Below are positions 49,759 to 59,560 of a stretch of 64,000 bases of DNA, in pieces. The position numbers and the translations under genes are program-made. A model generated the notes under the pieces. The model worked only from the letters and a program-made list of their open reading frames with translations. It searched no databases and was not told where the DNA came from. Position 1 is the first letter of the stretch; each line of letters opens with the position of its first letter. The stretch spans positions 1-64,000 of the forward strand of contig NZ_QXQB01000004.1 in assembly GCF_003605435.1 (NCBI RefSeq). The letters are read 5' to 3'. The DNA comes from Paenibacillus pinisoli (GTDB lineage: Bacteria; Bacillota; Bacilli; Paenibacillales; Paenibacillaceae).

Positions 49759-51447
49759 ATGATGAAAAAGAAGTCGCTGCTATTGATCGTATCTGCGGTC
49801 TTGCTGTTCAGCACGATGCTGGCAGCTTGCAGCAACTCCGGTTCGAACACGGAGAAACCGTCGCCTACCGCGCCGGCATCCAACAATCCTGGCAACAATG
49901 GAGGGGGAACAGAGGAGCCGAAAGGAGATGCATGGGAATTTGGCTCTGAGCCGCTGTCGTTCTCATTGTACTACCATTACAACTGGGCTGACTTCTTGGG
50001 AATGGATGAATATCCGGCAACCAAATGGCTGAAAGAGAACAAGCAGCTGGATATTAAAGCGATCCAAGCCAATGGCAGCGCCAACGATGTCATGGCTACG
50101 ATGATTGTCGGCAACAAGCTTCCAGATGTGATCTGGATGGATCGTTTCCACCAAGACTTTGACCGTTTGTACCAAGCGGGACAGCTCGTGCCGCTTGACG
50201 ATTACCTGGAGAAATATCCGAACCTTCTGAAGTGGGCGGGCAAGGAGAAGCTGGATTTGCTTCGTTCCCCTGACGGCAAGCTGTACAAATTCCCGAACTG
50301 GTATACAGATAAATCTACCAATACAGCAGGTTATGCCATCAACAAAAAGATCCACAGAGAAATGGGCTCCCCTACGCTTGAGACGATCGACGACTTGTAT
50401 AAATATCTTGTAGATGTAAAAGCGAAATACGGAGACCAGGTTATCCCGTTTGAGCCAGACCGCGCAGTAGACGGCCAAGGCGTGGGCGTTCTCTACACGG
50501 CATTTAAAGAAGGCGCATTGTACGATTCCGTGGGCAGACAGCTGATTGGCGTTCCTAATGGCGATAAGCTGACTTCTTTGTTCACAGATCCTGCTTTCCG
50601 CGAATCGCAGAAGTTTGTATCCAAGCTGTACCGTGAAAAGCTGATGACTCAAGACGCATTCACGCAGACGGATGAGATGGTCACAGAGAAGCTTTTGGCC
50701 AATCGCGTAGCTGTATATGCAAGCTCCAACGTTACGCAAAAAACGAATTTGGCGCATTCCGAAATTATTAAAGAGAATCCGGATGACGGTTATTTTGTAA
50801 TCTGGCCGTTCCATAAAGCGGGTCTGGATAAAAACAAAATTTATCCGGGCGGATACGATAAACTGGGCTGGAACGTTGCCGTTATTACGAAAAATGCCAA
50901 AGATCCGGAAAAAATCTTTGCATTCCTGGATTGGTTCACAGGTCCGGACGGCATGAACCTGCAATTCTTCGGACCAGAGGGCAAGAACTGGAAAGGCTAC
51001 GACGGGGAAGGCTCGCCGATCTTCACCGATCAGTTCGATCCGGTTGAGGTAGCGGACATTCAAACGAAAAACACTTGGATTCAAATTGTAGGCAATACAT
51101 CGTATATTGATCCTGCGAAGATGAAGATGGAAGAAAGGCTGCCTGAGAAGGACCGCAACTGGCAAGCTAAGTATCAAAGCGAAATCACATGGCCGACAGG
51201 CATTGATATTACTGAATTCAAGGACTTGACGCCTCCGACCGACAGCGAGGAAGCGAATATCCAGACGCTGATGACTGAACTGCTTACGCAAGTGCTGGCA
51301 GAGTCCTCGCAAGCCAAGTCTGACAGCGATGTCGATAAAATTCTCGATAAAGCGGAAGCAGATGCGAAGAAGTCCGGGTATGAGCGATTGCTGGAATGGC
51401 GCACAGAGCAATGGCAAGCAAAACGTAAAATTCTGGGACTTAGCTAA
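49759..51447 (+). CDS. extracellular sugar-binding lipoprotein
   Basis: The 562-residue solute-binding lipoprotein has a signal peptide with lipobox LAACSN, a Ser/Pro/Gly/Asn-rich linker (to about residue 50), and a type 1 binding-protein fold of the long LplA/YtcQ class. Likely ligands are oligosaccharides from plant or microbial polymers; the sequence does not say which. It follows both permease genes. A paralogue lies directly downstream. Confidence 0.9.
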   Translation: MMKKKSLLLIVSAVLLFSTMLAACSNSGSNTEKPSPTAPASNNPGNNGGGTEEPKGDAWEFGSEPLSFSLYYHYNWADFLGMDEYPATKWLKENKQLDIKAIQANGSANDVMATMIVGNKLPDVIWMDRFHQDFDRLYQAGQLVPLDDYLEKYPNLLKWAGKEKLDLLRSPDGKLYKFPNWYTDKSTNTAGYAINKKIHREMGSPTLETIDDLYKYLVDVKAKYGDQVIPFEPDRAVDGQGVGVLYTAFKEGALYDSVGRQLIGVPNGDKLTSLFTDPAFRESQKFVSKLYREKLMTQDAFTQTDEMVTEKLLANRVAVYASSNVTQKTNLAHSEIIKENPDDGYFVIWPFHKAGLDKNKIYPGGYDKLGWNVAVITKNAKDPEKIFAFLDWFTGPDGMNLQFFGPEGKNWKGYDGEGSPIFTDQFDPVEVADIQTKNTWIQIVGNTSYIDPAKMKMEERLPEKDRNWQAKYQSEITWPTGIDITEFKDLTPPTDSEEANIQTLMTELLTQVLAESSQAKSDSDVDKILDKAEADAKKSGYERLLEWRTEQWQAKRKILGLS

Positions 51448-51467
51448 TCCCGCATAGCAGATCCAAG

Positions 51468-51501
51468 CATCCCAACAGGTTCGGCAGAACCTGCTGGGAT
51501 G
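51468..51501 (+). terminator. hairpin between the two binding-protein genes
   Basis: CATCCCAACAGGTTC pairs with GAACCTGCTGGGATG (one mismatch) around GCA. Without a clean T run it may act as an RNA stabiliser or attenuator that sets a high level for the first binding protein. Confidence 0.6.
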
Positions 51502-51611
51502 TCTGTGCATTCTTTTATATTCATCTTTTCTATATATTGTTAGTGGTGATTTTGGTATCATTAGACTAATCAAAATCGAAATTACCATTCTTTCAAGGGG
51601 GCGCAAGGTCA

Positions 51612-53282
51612 GTGAACAAGAAGAGAGAGATGTTCATGCGACTTCTGCTTACAGCTTTGGCGTTAGGATTGATGTGGGGCTGCAGCAATTCCGGGACTAA
51701 GGTTAACGAATCGGAGAAGAATGAACCTGCGCCAATCGACGACAGCGGGCTGTATGAAAACGGCTTGTACATCCTGGGCAAGGAAAGGCTGGATATTACG
51801 TTCTACGGCCATTACAGCTATTATTCCATGCCGGTATGGGGGGCGGATCCCGCATCCAGGTGGATCAGGGATCAATTCAATATCCATATTACGCCTATCA
51901 GCTCGGACGGAAAGGCAAGGTATAAGCTGCAGAAGATGATTGCCGGCAATAACTTGCCGGATATCGTGTGGGGCGATCGGGATTATGACCTGGAGCAGAT
52001 GCGGGAGGCAGGCATGCTTGTGCCGCTGGATGAGTATATCGAGAAATATCCGAACCTGAAGCAATGGGCTGGGGAGAAAGTGCTGGAATTGCTCCGTTCT
52101 CCCGACGGGAAAATCTATTATTTCCCCAACTATTATACAAGCCAGCCTTACGGCAATGCGGGATATGTCATTAACAAAAAGATATACCGCGAGCTGGGAT
52201 TCCCGCCGCTGGATACGACGGAGGATTTGTATCAATATCTGCTTATGGTGAAGGAGCATTATCCGAACGTTATTCCGTTTGAGACGGGGCAGACGATGGA
52301 AGGGCATGGCATTGACCAGCTGTTCTCGGCTTTCAAGGAAAATAATCTGGGCTTTACCAGACTTTATGCTGTAACGGAAGGCGACCGGATGACGTCTATC
52401 TATAAGGATCCGGCATTCCGGGAGTCGGCCGTATATGTGGCGAAGCTGATGCGGGAAGGCCTGATTGCCGGAGATGCGATGACCCAGACGGAGGATCAGG
52501 TGACCGAGAAGCTGGTGCAGGGCAGAGCGGCCGTCTATGCGAGCGCGAATCCGATGATTAACGGCATGGTGGGAGATGCCGCGCTGCGCAAGATCAATCC
52601 TGATGACGGATATATGTTCATCGAGCCGATCTACAAGCAGGGGCTGGACCGGTCCAAGATCTACCCGGGCACTTACAATCTCTTGGGCTGGAATGTGGCG
52701 ACTATAACGACCAGCGCGAGAAACCCGGAAGCGATCTTCGCTATGCTGGACTGGATGACGGGGCCGGAAGGCTCGGCTGTCCAGATGTGGGGACCACCAG
52801 GGCCGGAAGGGTACTGGAATGGCTTTAGGGAAGACGGCATTACGCCTAACTTCACGGCCCGTTACGGGACCGATCAGAAGGAACTGGCGGAGATCCAGGC
52901 GATTTCGGGCGACATGATATGGGTAGGCAATACCGTTTATCTAGATAAAACCAAAAGCGAATACGAGCAGACCTTGCCGGAGGAGCAGCGGAACTGGTCG
53001 TCGTATTGGCAGCAAAATATTACGTGGAAATCGCAAGGCGATGCGACGGAATTCATCAATGTGCAGCCGCCGCCGAATTCGGAGGAAGGCAAAGTGATGA
53101 ACAAGCTCAAGGAAATATGGCTTGATGCGCGCAGGGATGCGTTTTTCGGCAAAACCGACGAGGAAGTGCTGTCCATATTGGACGATGCGCATCGAGCTTC
53201 CGTCGAAGCGGGGTTTGACCAGTATTTGAGTTACATCACGAAGAGATGGCAAGATAATTTGAAAGTTCTGAATAACGAATAG
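51612..53282 (+). CDS. second extracellular sugar-binding lipoprotein
   Basis: The 556-residue lipoprotein (lipobox LMWGCS) is clearly a paralogue of the preceding protein. Both share LPDVIW/LPDIVW, EKYPNL, LLRSPDGK, NAGYVINKKI-like and YPG-Y-LGWNVA segments. Two binding proteins for one permease pair suggest two ligands, or a sensing role for one of them with the kinase downstream. The GTG start at 51612 follows AAGGGGGC. Confidence 0.9.
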   Translation: MNKKREMFMRLLLTALALGLMWGCSNSGTKVNESEKNEPAPIDDSGLYENGLYILGKERLDITFYGHYSYYSMPVWGADPASRWIRDQFNIHITPISSDGKARYKLQKMIAGNNLPDIVWGDRDYDLEQMREAGMLVPLDEYIEKYPNLKQWAGEKVLELLRSPDGKIYYFPNYYTSQPYGNAGYVINKKIYRELGFPPLDTTEDLYQYLLMVKEHYPNVIPFETGQTMEGHGIDQLFSAFKENNLGFTRLYAVTEGDRMTSIYKDPAFRESAVYVAKLMREGLIAGDAMTQTEDQVTEKLVQGRAAVYASANPMINGMVGDAALRKINPDDGYMFIEPIYKQGLDRSKIYPGTYNLLGWNVATITTSARNPEAIFAMLDWMTGPEGSAVQMWGPPGPEGYWNGFREDGITPNFTARYGTDQKELAEIQAISGDMIWVGNTVYLDKTKSEYEQTLPEEQRNWSSYWQQNITWKSQGDATEFINVQPPPNSEEGKVMNKLKEIWLDARRDAFFGKTDEEVLSILDDAHRASVEAGFDQYLSYITKRWQDNLKVLNNE

Positions 53283-53324
53283 CAACTTACATTCAGCATT
53301 GATGCTTCATGGGGGGAAGAGACG

Positions 53325-54899
53325 ATGTACAATGTGCTGTTGGTGGATGATGAAGAACTGGATTTGGAAGGAATGAAGCAATTTATTCCTTGGACGGAGC
53401 TGGGCATGGAGGTCAAGGGTTCTGTCAACAATGCGCTGTCCGCCTGCGAGGTGCTGGATCAGCATGCCATTGATATACTCGTAAGTGATGTGAATATGCC
53501 CTATATGTCGGGCCTTGAGCTGGCCCGTATCGCCCTGCAGCGGAAGCCTAATATCCGCATCATCTTCGTAAGCGGATTTCAGGAATTCAGTTATGTGCAG
53601 CAAGCCTTGTCGCTCAAAGCTTACAATTATGTGCTGAAGCCGATGGACGACAACGAGCTGATCGCTTCGCTTATGAAGGTGAAGCGCGATCTGGACGAGG
53701 ATATTAAGCACCGGGAAGTCGAGGAAGCGTATCAGAATATGATTCCCATCGCCAAAAGCGACCTACTGCTGCGGCTCTTCGAAGGGGAGGATCCGTCGGA
53801 CCGCGACTTCATGTCGAAATTGACGAAGACGCATGAGCTGCATCGCATGAAGTGGCCGGTGCGGGTAGCGGTGATGGAGCTGGATCTGCTCTCCAGAACG
53901 GACGATAATGACCGCTCTAGGCTGGAAGTGTCCAGAGTGTTCCTGAAGCAGCTTCATGAAGCGGTTAGCGCCGGGGGGATTATTCCCTATTGCAAGCTGA
54001 ATACCCAGCGGATCGCATTGCTGCTGGAGGCTGACGGGATTGAAGCCAAGATTGCGAAGCTGCTCGATTCGGCCCAGCGCCGTCTGAACTTAACAGTCAC
54101 GACAGGGCTCGGCGCGCCGGTGCATGTGCCGGAGAGGCTTCATGAATCGTATGCTCAAGCTATTCAGGCTGTTGAAGGCAAGATGTTCCTCGGGAAAGGC
54201 GCCATTATCAATTACGAGGAAGTGAGCGCGGAGCCGGGCATGCTCGATTCGCGCATGCTGGACGCCCATATGAACGCTTTGATGAAAGCGGTTAAAGAAT
54301 ATGAACTGGTTCAAATCTATGATGAGTTCGAAGGATTGTTCCGGTCATTGACGAGCCTTCGCTCCAAGTTTACGGTCCATAACTTGACGAACTATATTAT
54401 ATGGAAGCTGGATCAGCATCTAAGCGCGATGAATGAGGATCTGTTCGAGCTGCTGGGCATCGATATCCGCAACCTGGATATCTTGCTCCAGTTCGAGACG
54501 GTTAACGATATCCGCAGATGGCTGCTTTACCGAGTATTCGAAATTTCGGAGAAGCTGCATCAGAAGAACAGCACGAAGGACAGCAAGTTTATCCGCAACG
54601 TTATGAAGACGATCAAGGACAGAATGAGCGAAAACATCACGCTGAAGGATATTGCGCAGCATTTTTCCTTTTCGCCAAGCTATCTGGGCTTTCTGATCAA
54701 GGAAAAGTCGGGTCATACGTTCAATGAGCTGCTCGTTCAGCTGCGCATGGAGCGTGCGTGCGAGCTGCTTAAGACGCCGGGCATGAAAATTTATGAGATT
54801 GCGGATCAGGTAGGCTATCGCTATCTGCCGTATTTCAGCAGGCAATTCAAAGAGAAGTTCGGCATGACGCCGTTAGAATACCGCAAAAGAGAGCAGTAG
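53325..54899 (+). CDS. AraC-type response regulator (YesN-like)
   Basis: The 524-residue regulator has an N-terminal receiver domain (VDDEELDLEG, phospho-acceptor D55, KP near residue 105), a middle region of about 280 residues, and a C-terminal AraC-type double helix-turn-helix (TLKDIAQHFSFSPSYLGFLIKEKSG to YFSRQFKEKFGMTPLEYR). It is cotranscribed with the kinase gene after it and likely controls this importer operon. The ribosome site is GGGGGGAAGAG. Confidence 0.93.
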   Translation: MYNVLLVDDEELDLEGMKQFIPWTELGMEVKGSVNNALSACEVLDQHAIDILVSDVNMPYMSGLELARIALQRKPNIRIIFVSGFQEFSYVQQALSLKAYNYVLKPMDDNELIASLMKVKRDLDEDIKHREVEEAYQNMIPIAKSDLLLRLFEGEDPSDRDFMSKLTKTHELHRMKWPVRVAVMELDLLSRTDDNDRSRLEVSRVFLKQLHEAVSAGGIIPYCKLNTQRIALLLEADGIEAKIAKLLDSAQRRLNLTVTTGLGAPVHVPERLHESYAQAIQAVEGKMFLGKGAIINYEEVSAEPGMLDSRMLDAHMNALMKAVKEYELVQIYDEFEGLFRSLTSLRSKFTVHNLTNYIIWKLDQHLSAMNEDLFELLGIDIRNLDILLQFETVNDIRRWLLYRVFEISEKLHQKNSTKDSKFIRNVMKTIKDRMSENITLKDIAQHFSFSPSYLGFLIKEKSGHTFNELLVQLRMERACELLKTPGMKIYEIADQVGYRYLPYFSRQFKEKFGMTPLEYRKREQ

Positions 54900-54914
54900 C
54901 TTATGGAGGGAAAG

Positions 54915-56753
54915 ATGAAATCGGCCTGGGAGAAGCGAAAACGCCTGGGATATATGCCAATCGGCTATAAGCTCATGCTCTCATATCTTGTATTTATTAT
55001 TATTCTCATTACGGTGAACGGCTACATCTCTCACACGATGTATGATAAATCCATGCGGAATCAAACCAGTGCGAACATAAAAAATACACTGGTTCAAATT
55101 CGGGATAATGTGTCGTATAAAACAGACGATATTATCCGAATATCATCTACCTTGTATGAGGACGATAGTTTTATAGATAGTTTGCGGATCGAGCCCACTG
55201 ATAAAAGGGAAATTAATGAGCGCTACGATAAGGTGCTGAGGCCGAAGCTCGAGAGCGCGTCCAAATCAATCGGATTAAATTTAAGAATGTTTGTCTACTA
55301 CAACAATTCGACCATTGATGAAGTGTATGTCAACTATAATAAACCGGAGGCGCAATATCAGGAAAAGGTCATTAACCTGCTCAAATATAACCGGATCGTT
55401 CACCAGCCATGGTATTATTCTTTTCCTAATGAAGAATACGGTGTAACGATGCAATGGAAGCAAGTAGAGGACGACCGGGGGGACGACCGTATATCCATGA
55501 TTCGCCGGATTATGGATTTGTCCGTACCGACCAAGATGAAGGAAGTCGGCATGATGAGGTTCAGCGTGCTGATTGAGGAGTTATTCGAGAGCGTCTACTT
55601 CCGCAATCTAGGGGAAGGGGCTGTCTTGCTCGTGAAAGACAGGACGGGGAAAATCATTTATGCCTCCAATCAGCAGCTGCATGATGCGAAGGAGGCGAGC
55701 GAACGCGCCCCCATCACTTTGGCTTCTATGGCGAAGGCGCATCCTCCGGGCGAGTTTCTAACGCTGCAAGAATACATGCCCAAGCAGGGGTGGACAATTG
55801 TCGCGTATGTGCCGCTGACGATCATCAAGCAGGAGGCCGAGCGCGTCCGTACATATATTTTGTTGATCTGCCTTCTCTGCTTCGTCTTGTTTACATTTAC
55901 AGGCATCTTTATGTCCCGGTACTTCTCCAAGCGGATTACGAAGTTTGTCTCCGTCCTGAACGCGTTCCGCGAGGGCGACTTGCACAAGAGGATCTCATAT
56001 CGGGGGAAGGACGAATTCTCGCAAATTGCTACGGCGCTTAACGGAATGGGCGAGGATGTAGAGGCGCTTATCAATAAAGTGTATTTGACCCAGCTGCAAA
56101 AGAAGGAAGCGGAGCTCGAGATGCTGCAGACGCAGATCAATCCGCATTTTCTATACAACACGCTGTCGTCTATCAACCGGCTGGCCAAGTTCGGGGAGAA
56201 TGAGAAGCTGCAGAAGATGGTCGTGGAGCTGGCGAAGTTCTACCGGCTGACGCTGAATTCCGGCAGAACGCTTATTCCGGTCTCCTCTGAGGTGGAGCAG
56301 GTCAACGCCTATCTGGATATTCAGAAGGTGAAGTATGGACGCAGGCTTGAGGTTACGTTCGATGTGGACGTCAACGTATGGCAATTCGAGACGATCAAGC
56401 TGATTCTTCAGCCATTCGTAGAGAATGTGCTGAAGCACGCGTGGAGCGGCGACCGGATTCATATCCGTATCGTGGCCAAGCTGGATGGCGGCGACATTCT
56501 GTACCGGGTGATCGATGACGGGATGGGTGTGCGGCAGGAGCGGATTGCGGAGATTATGAGCGCTTCGAACGAAAGCGAGACGGGCTTCGGCATCCGCAAT
56601 ATACATCAGCGCGTTCAGCTGCAATACGGCGAGCAATACGGGGTGTCGATCTTCAGCCTGAGAGGCGCAGGGACCTCCGTCAATATTCGAATTCCTGCCC
56701 GAAAGCGAAAGCTGTTCCTGGAGGACTTGGAGGACGATCAAGGGAGCGGCTAA
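54915..56753 (+). CDS. sensor histidine kinase (YesM-like)
   Basis: The 612-residue kinase has two transmembrane segments around an extracellular sensor domain (about 40-300), a HAMP domain, the His_kinase segment with H411 in NPHFLYNTLSSINRL, and a GHKL ATPase domain (ENVLKHAW, DDGMGV, GFGIRN). It partners the YesN-like regulator. The ATG at 54915 (GGAGGG close by) is preferred; an ATG at 54903 is in frame. Confidence 0.92.
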   Translation: MKSAWEKRKRLGYMPIGYKLMLSYLVFIIILITVNGYISHTMYDKSMRNQTSANIKNTLVQIRDNVSYKTDDIIRISSTLYEDDSFIDSLRIEPTDKREINERYDKVLRPKLESASKSIGLNLRMFVYYNNSTIDEVYVNYNKPEAQYQEKVINLLKYNRIVHQPWYYSFPNEEYGVTMQWKQVEDDRGDDRISMIRRIMDLSVPTKMKEVGMMRFSVLIEELFESVYFRNLGEGAVLLVKDRTGKIIYASNQQLHDAKEASERAPITLASMAKAHPPGEFLTLQEYMPKQGWTIVAYVPLTIIKQEAERVRTYILLICLLCFVLFTFTGIFMSRYFSKRITKFVSVLNAFREGDLHKRISYRGKDEFSQIATALNGMGEDVEALINKVYLTQLQKKEAELEMLQTQINPHFLYNTLSSINRLAKFGENEKLQKMVVELAKFYRLTLNSGRTLIPVSSEVEQVNAYLDIQKVKYGRRLEVTFDVDVNVWQFETIKLILQPFVENVLKHAWSGDRIHIRIVAKLDGGDILYRVIDDGMGVRQERIAEIMSASNESETGFGIRNIHQRVQLQYGEQYGVSIFSLRGAGTSVNIRIPARKRKLFLEDLEDDQGSG

Positions 56754-56782
56754 GATGATTGCCGTAATGCCATGGCCAAAAA

Positions 56783-56901
56783 CAAACTGCGCAAGACTTA
56801 TCCTTCCGATTGCTGTTGTAACCAGATTCCTTCTGAACAACGAGGCTAAGGGGGGGAATCCGGTTACAAAGGCTTCTCCAGGATAAGTCTTGCTCCGTTT
56901 G
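56783..56901. repeat. nested palindromic element
   Basis: The outer arms GCAAGACTTATCC (56791-56803) and GGATAAGTCTTGC (56881-56893) are perfect complements and extend with mismatches to 56783 and 56901. An inner pair (TTGTAACCAGATTCC at 56816, GGAATCCGGTTACAA at 56855) has one mismatch. No gene inside. It may be a miniature repeat element or a structured 3' end of the importer operon. Confidence 0.7.
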
Positions 56902-56946
56902 ATCCGGCCTGGTCAAAGGGCTCTGCAGCAACTTAGAATACACATG

Positions 56947-57064
56947 AAAGGGCAGTGCGGGAATCCTGAAGTGCACCCCCTAAAGTATTCATCGGTTTAC
57001 ACCATGGGTGTTTTCCAATGTCTACTTTAAGGGGTGCACTTCATCCCCCAGCACTGCCTTTTTT
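56947..57064 (+). terminator. terminator of the importer operon, split by an insertion
   Basis: AAAGGGCAGTGC (56947-56958) and GCACTGCCTTTTTT (57051-57064) form a stem with one extra G, and a T run follows. The loop contains the 77-base element at 56967-57043. Confidence 0.65.
56967..57043. mobile_element. 77-base IS3-type miniature element
   Basis: Ends TGAAGTGCACCCCCTAAAGT.. and its inverse (20 of 21 bases match) with TG...CA termini, flanked by TCC on both sides like a 3-base target duplication. The GTGCACCCC end is reminiscent of IS3-family ends, though I could not compare it with a database. Only 35 bases lie between the repeats, so it carries no transposase. Confidence 0.65.
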
Positions 57065-57069
57065 AAACC

Positions 57070-58683
57070 TTAATACCCGTCAGTGGAGTGCCCGAGTTCC
57101 GCCGACAATTCCATGCCTTCATTGGCGGGATGGGTGCCCACATGGTCTCCGGGCCCTCCCGCCGTCTTCAAGCCTTCCGCTACACGTCTGCCGTAATCGG
57201 CATCCGCTTCCGTGAAGTGACGAACCATCGTCTCCTGAATATAGGCGGTGCAAGTGCTGAGCGCATCCACCAGGTTGGAGATCAGCTCATCCTGCTCCCA
57301 AGCTTCCAGGCTGCGATAGGTATCGCCCGCCTGCTTGAAGTTGTTTTGGCGGTCAATGGGCTGGCGGGTCAGCTTGTCGTTGTACGGAGGCTCATGCGGC
57401 TCGCCCGGCCGGTCCGCTTCCGCCAGTCCGCCCAGGGAAGACGGCTCGTAGTTGACGTGAGGGTTTTGTCCCGGCGCCACATCGACGTAGAAGGCCATCT
57501 GCCCGTCTCGCTGGTTGGTCGCTACCCGCTTTTTGGGAGCGTTGATCGGAAGCTGCAAGTAGTTGCTGCCCACCCGATAACGCTGTGTATCCGAATAGGA
57601 GAAGGTACGGCCTTGAAGCATTTTGTCATCGGAGAAGTCGAGTCCGTCCACTAACACGCCCGTGCCGAAGGCGGCTTGCTCGACCTCGGCAAAGTAGTTC
57701 TCCGGATTGCGGTTCAGCACCATCTTGCCGACAGGCAGCATCGGGAATTGCTCAGCATCCCATAGCTTGGTGTCGTCGAGCGGGTCGAAGTCCAGTTCCG
57801 GGTGCTCGTCATCGCTCATCCACTGCACCCGAAGCTCCCACTCGGGATATTCGCCGCGCTCGATGGCTTCATACAGGTCCTGAGTCGCATGGTTGAAGTT
57901 TTTGGCCTGAATTTCCTCGGCCTCCTTCTGCGTCAGATTGCGGATGCCCTGCAGCGGCTCCCAATGATATTTCACAATAACGGCGTTGCCTTCGGCATTG
58001 ACCCACTTGTATGTATTGACGCCGGAGCCTTGCATCTGGCGGTAGTTCGCAGGAATGCCCCATGGAGAGAACAGGAATGTAATCATATGCGTCGCTTCGG
58101 GCGATTGCGAGACGAAGTCGAAGAAGCGCTCCATGCTTTGCACGTTCGTCACAGGATCGGGCTTGAACGCATGCACCATATCCGGAAACTTCATCGCATC
58201 GCGGATAAAGAAGATTTTCAGGTTGTTGCCGACAAGATCCCAGTTGCCGTCCTCAGTATAGAACTTCGTAGCGAAGCCGCGCGGATCGCGGAGCGTCTCC
58301 GGCGAGTGTCCGCCATGAATAACAGACGAGAAGCGTACGAATACCGGCGTGCGCTTGCCCGCCTCCTGGAACAGCTTGGCGCGGGTATATTTGGCGATCG
58401 GTTCATCTCCCAGCTTGCCGTAGGCCTCGAAGTAGCCGTGCGCGCCAGCGCCGCGTCCGTGCACGACGCGCTCCGGCACGCGCTCGCGGTCGAAATGCGA
58501 TATTTTCTCGATGAAATGGTAGTTTTCCAGAGTAGACGGACCGCGGTTGCCGACCGTACGGATGTTTTGATTGTCTGTGATGGGATGGCCTTGGCGGTCC
58601 GTCAACGTTTCTTTCGTCTCGCCGGGCGCGGGCTCCCCGCTGGCAGCGCCGGAAGCCGGCCTGCCGTCATTGTGCGCAGTCAT
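57070..58683 (-). CDS. catalase (monofunctional, haem)
   Basis: The 537-residue enzyme destroys hydrogen peroxide. It has the distal His in [14 protein letters not shown], the distal Asn in the GNNLKIFF region, and the haem-ligand Tyr in [11 protein letters not shown] Gly/Pro/Glu-rich N-terminal segment of about 30 residues precedes the fold. Length is closer to B. subtilis KatX (spore) than to KatA, but motifs do not settle which. The ATG at 58683 is chosen over the GTG at 58704. I see no clear PerR box upstream. Confidence 0.95.
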   Translation of the reverse strand: MTAHNDGRPASGAASGEPAPGETKETLTDRQGHPITDNQNIRTVGNRGPSTLENYHFIEKISHFDRERVPERVVHGRGAGAHGYFEAYGKLGDEPIAKYTRAKLFQEAGKRTPVFVRFSSVIHGGHSPETLRDPRGFATKFYTEDGNWDLVGNNLKIFFIRDAMKFPDMVHAFKPDPVTNVQSMERFFDFVSQSPEATHMITFLFSPWGIPANYRQMQGSGVNTYKWVNAEGNAVIVKYHWEPLQGIRNLTQKEAEEIQAKNFNHATQDLYEAIERGEYPEWELRVQWMSDDEHPELDFDPLDDTKLWDAEQFPMLPVGKMVLNRNPENYFAEVEQAAFGTGVLVDGLDFSDDKMLQGRTFSYSDTQRYRVGSNYLQLPINAPKKRVATNQRDGQMAFYVDVAPGQNPHVNYEPSSLGGLAEADRPGEPHEPPYNDKLTRQPIDRQNNFKQAGDTYRSLEAWEQDELISNLVDALSTCTAYIQETMVRHFTEADADYGRRVAEGLKTAGGPGDHVGTHPANEGMELSAELGHSTDGY

Positions 58684-58865
58684 AGGATCTCTTTCCACCT
58701 TCACATTAATTTGGAAATCGCTCCAGCGTATTATGGGCCAGGGGTGTTTTTTTTATGCGATGAACCTAGGGAGAAATTCGTATGAAAGGGACTCATGACA
58801 ACTCTGTTTATGATATGATTGGACTATATGCCATTTCATAAATATTGGGTATTGTGGAGGATGAC

Positions 58866-59534
58866 ATGCTTAAATTTACATTTTTATTCCTTTGGCTAAG
58901 CTGGTTGCTCGGCAATCCAATAGTCGCTGTTATAATATTGCTGCTCATTCTATATGCGCTGGACCGCAGATTCGTTGGCCTTATGCCAAGCTTGTGGAAG
59001 CCGTTCAAGCGAAGGAGCCGCATCGCGAAGCTGAAGCAGCATATCGCTTCATCTCCAAGCGACGTTTCTTCCAAGCATGAGCTGGCGCGTCTGCTGATTG
59101 AGGGCAAGAAGTTCAAGGAAGCCTCTGCCGTGCTGGAGCCGCTGCAAGGGGCGCTCTCGGAATCAGCCGAATATTGGGATGATCTCGGACATTCTTATTT
59201 GCAGCAGGGTGATTCGGAGAAGGGCGAGGCCTATACCGAGCATGCTCTGAAGCTGAATCCCAAGGTCAAGTATGGCGCTCCATACTTGCGGCTGGCGGCT
59301 GCTCGTATGAGACATAATCCGGAGCAGGCATTAAAGGATTTGGAGGATTTCCAGAGCATTCATTCTTCTTCATGCGAAGCCTACGACAAGCTGGCGACGA
59401 TCTATAAGGAAATGGGCCGGACCGGGGATTCCAAGCTGGCGGCCCAGGAAGGACTTCGCTTGTATAAAGCCTTGCCGCGATACAGGAAGCGCTCCGAGCG
59501 TAGGTGGGCGGTGCGATTGCTGCTCAAAAAATGA
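58866..59534 (+). CDS. TPR-repeat membrane protein
   Basis: A 222-residue protein with an N-terminal transmembrane segment (about 15-35) and then three to four tetratricopeptide-like repeats (SSKHELARLLIEGKKFKEAS, AEYWDDLGHSYLQQGDSEKG). Such proteins usually hold partner proteins at the membrane. The ATG at 58866 follows GGAGGATGAC. It lies 26 bases before the kinase gene, so the two are probably cotranscribed. Confidence 0.8.
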   Translation: MLKFTFLFLWLSWLLGNPIVAVIILLLILYALDRRFVGLMPSLWKPFKRRSRIAKLKQHIASSPSDVSSKHELARLLIEGKKFKEASAVLEPLQGALSESAEYWDDLGHSYLQQGDSEKGEAYTEHALKLNPKVKYGAPYLRLAAARMRHNPEQALKDLEDFQSIHSSSCEAYDKLATIYKEMGRTGDSKLAAQEGLRLYKALPRYRKRSERRWAVRLLLKK

Positions 59535-59560
59535 TCAGATAAAGGGGCAAGAGTGGACAG

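Noticed and set aside
49963..51606. 547-codon minus-strand ORF opposite the first binding-protein gene
   Set aside because: Antisense shadow of a well-supported lipoprotein gene; composition is rich in Arg/Leu/His as expected for a shadow frame.
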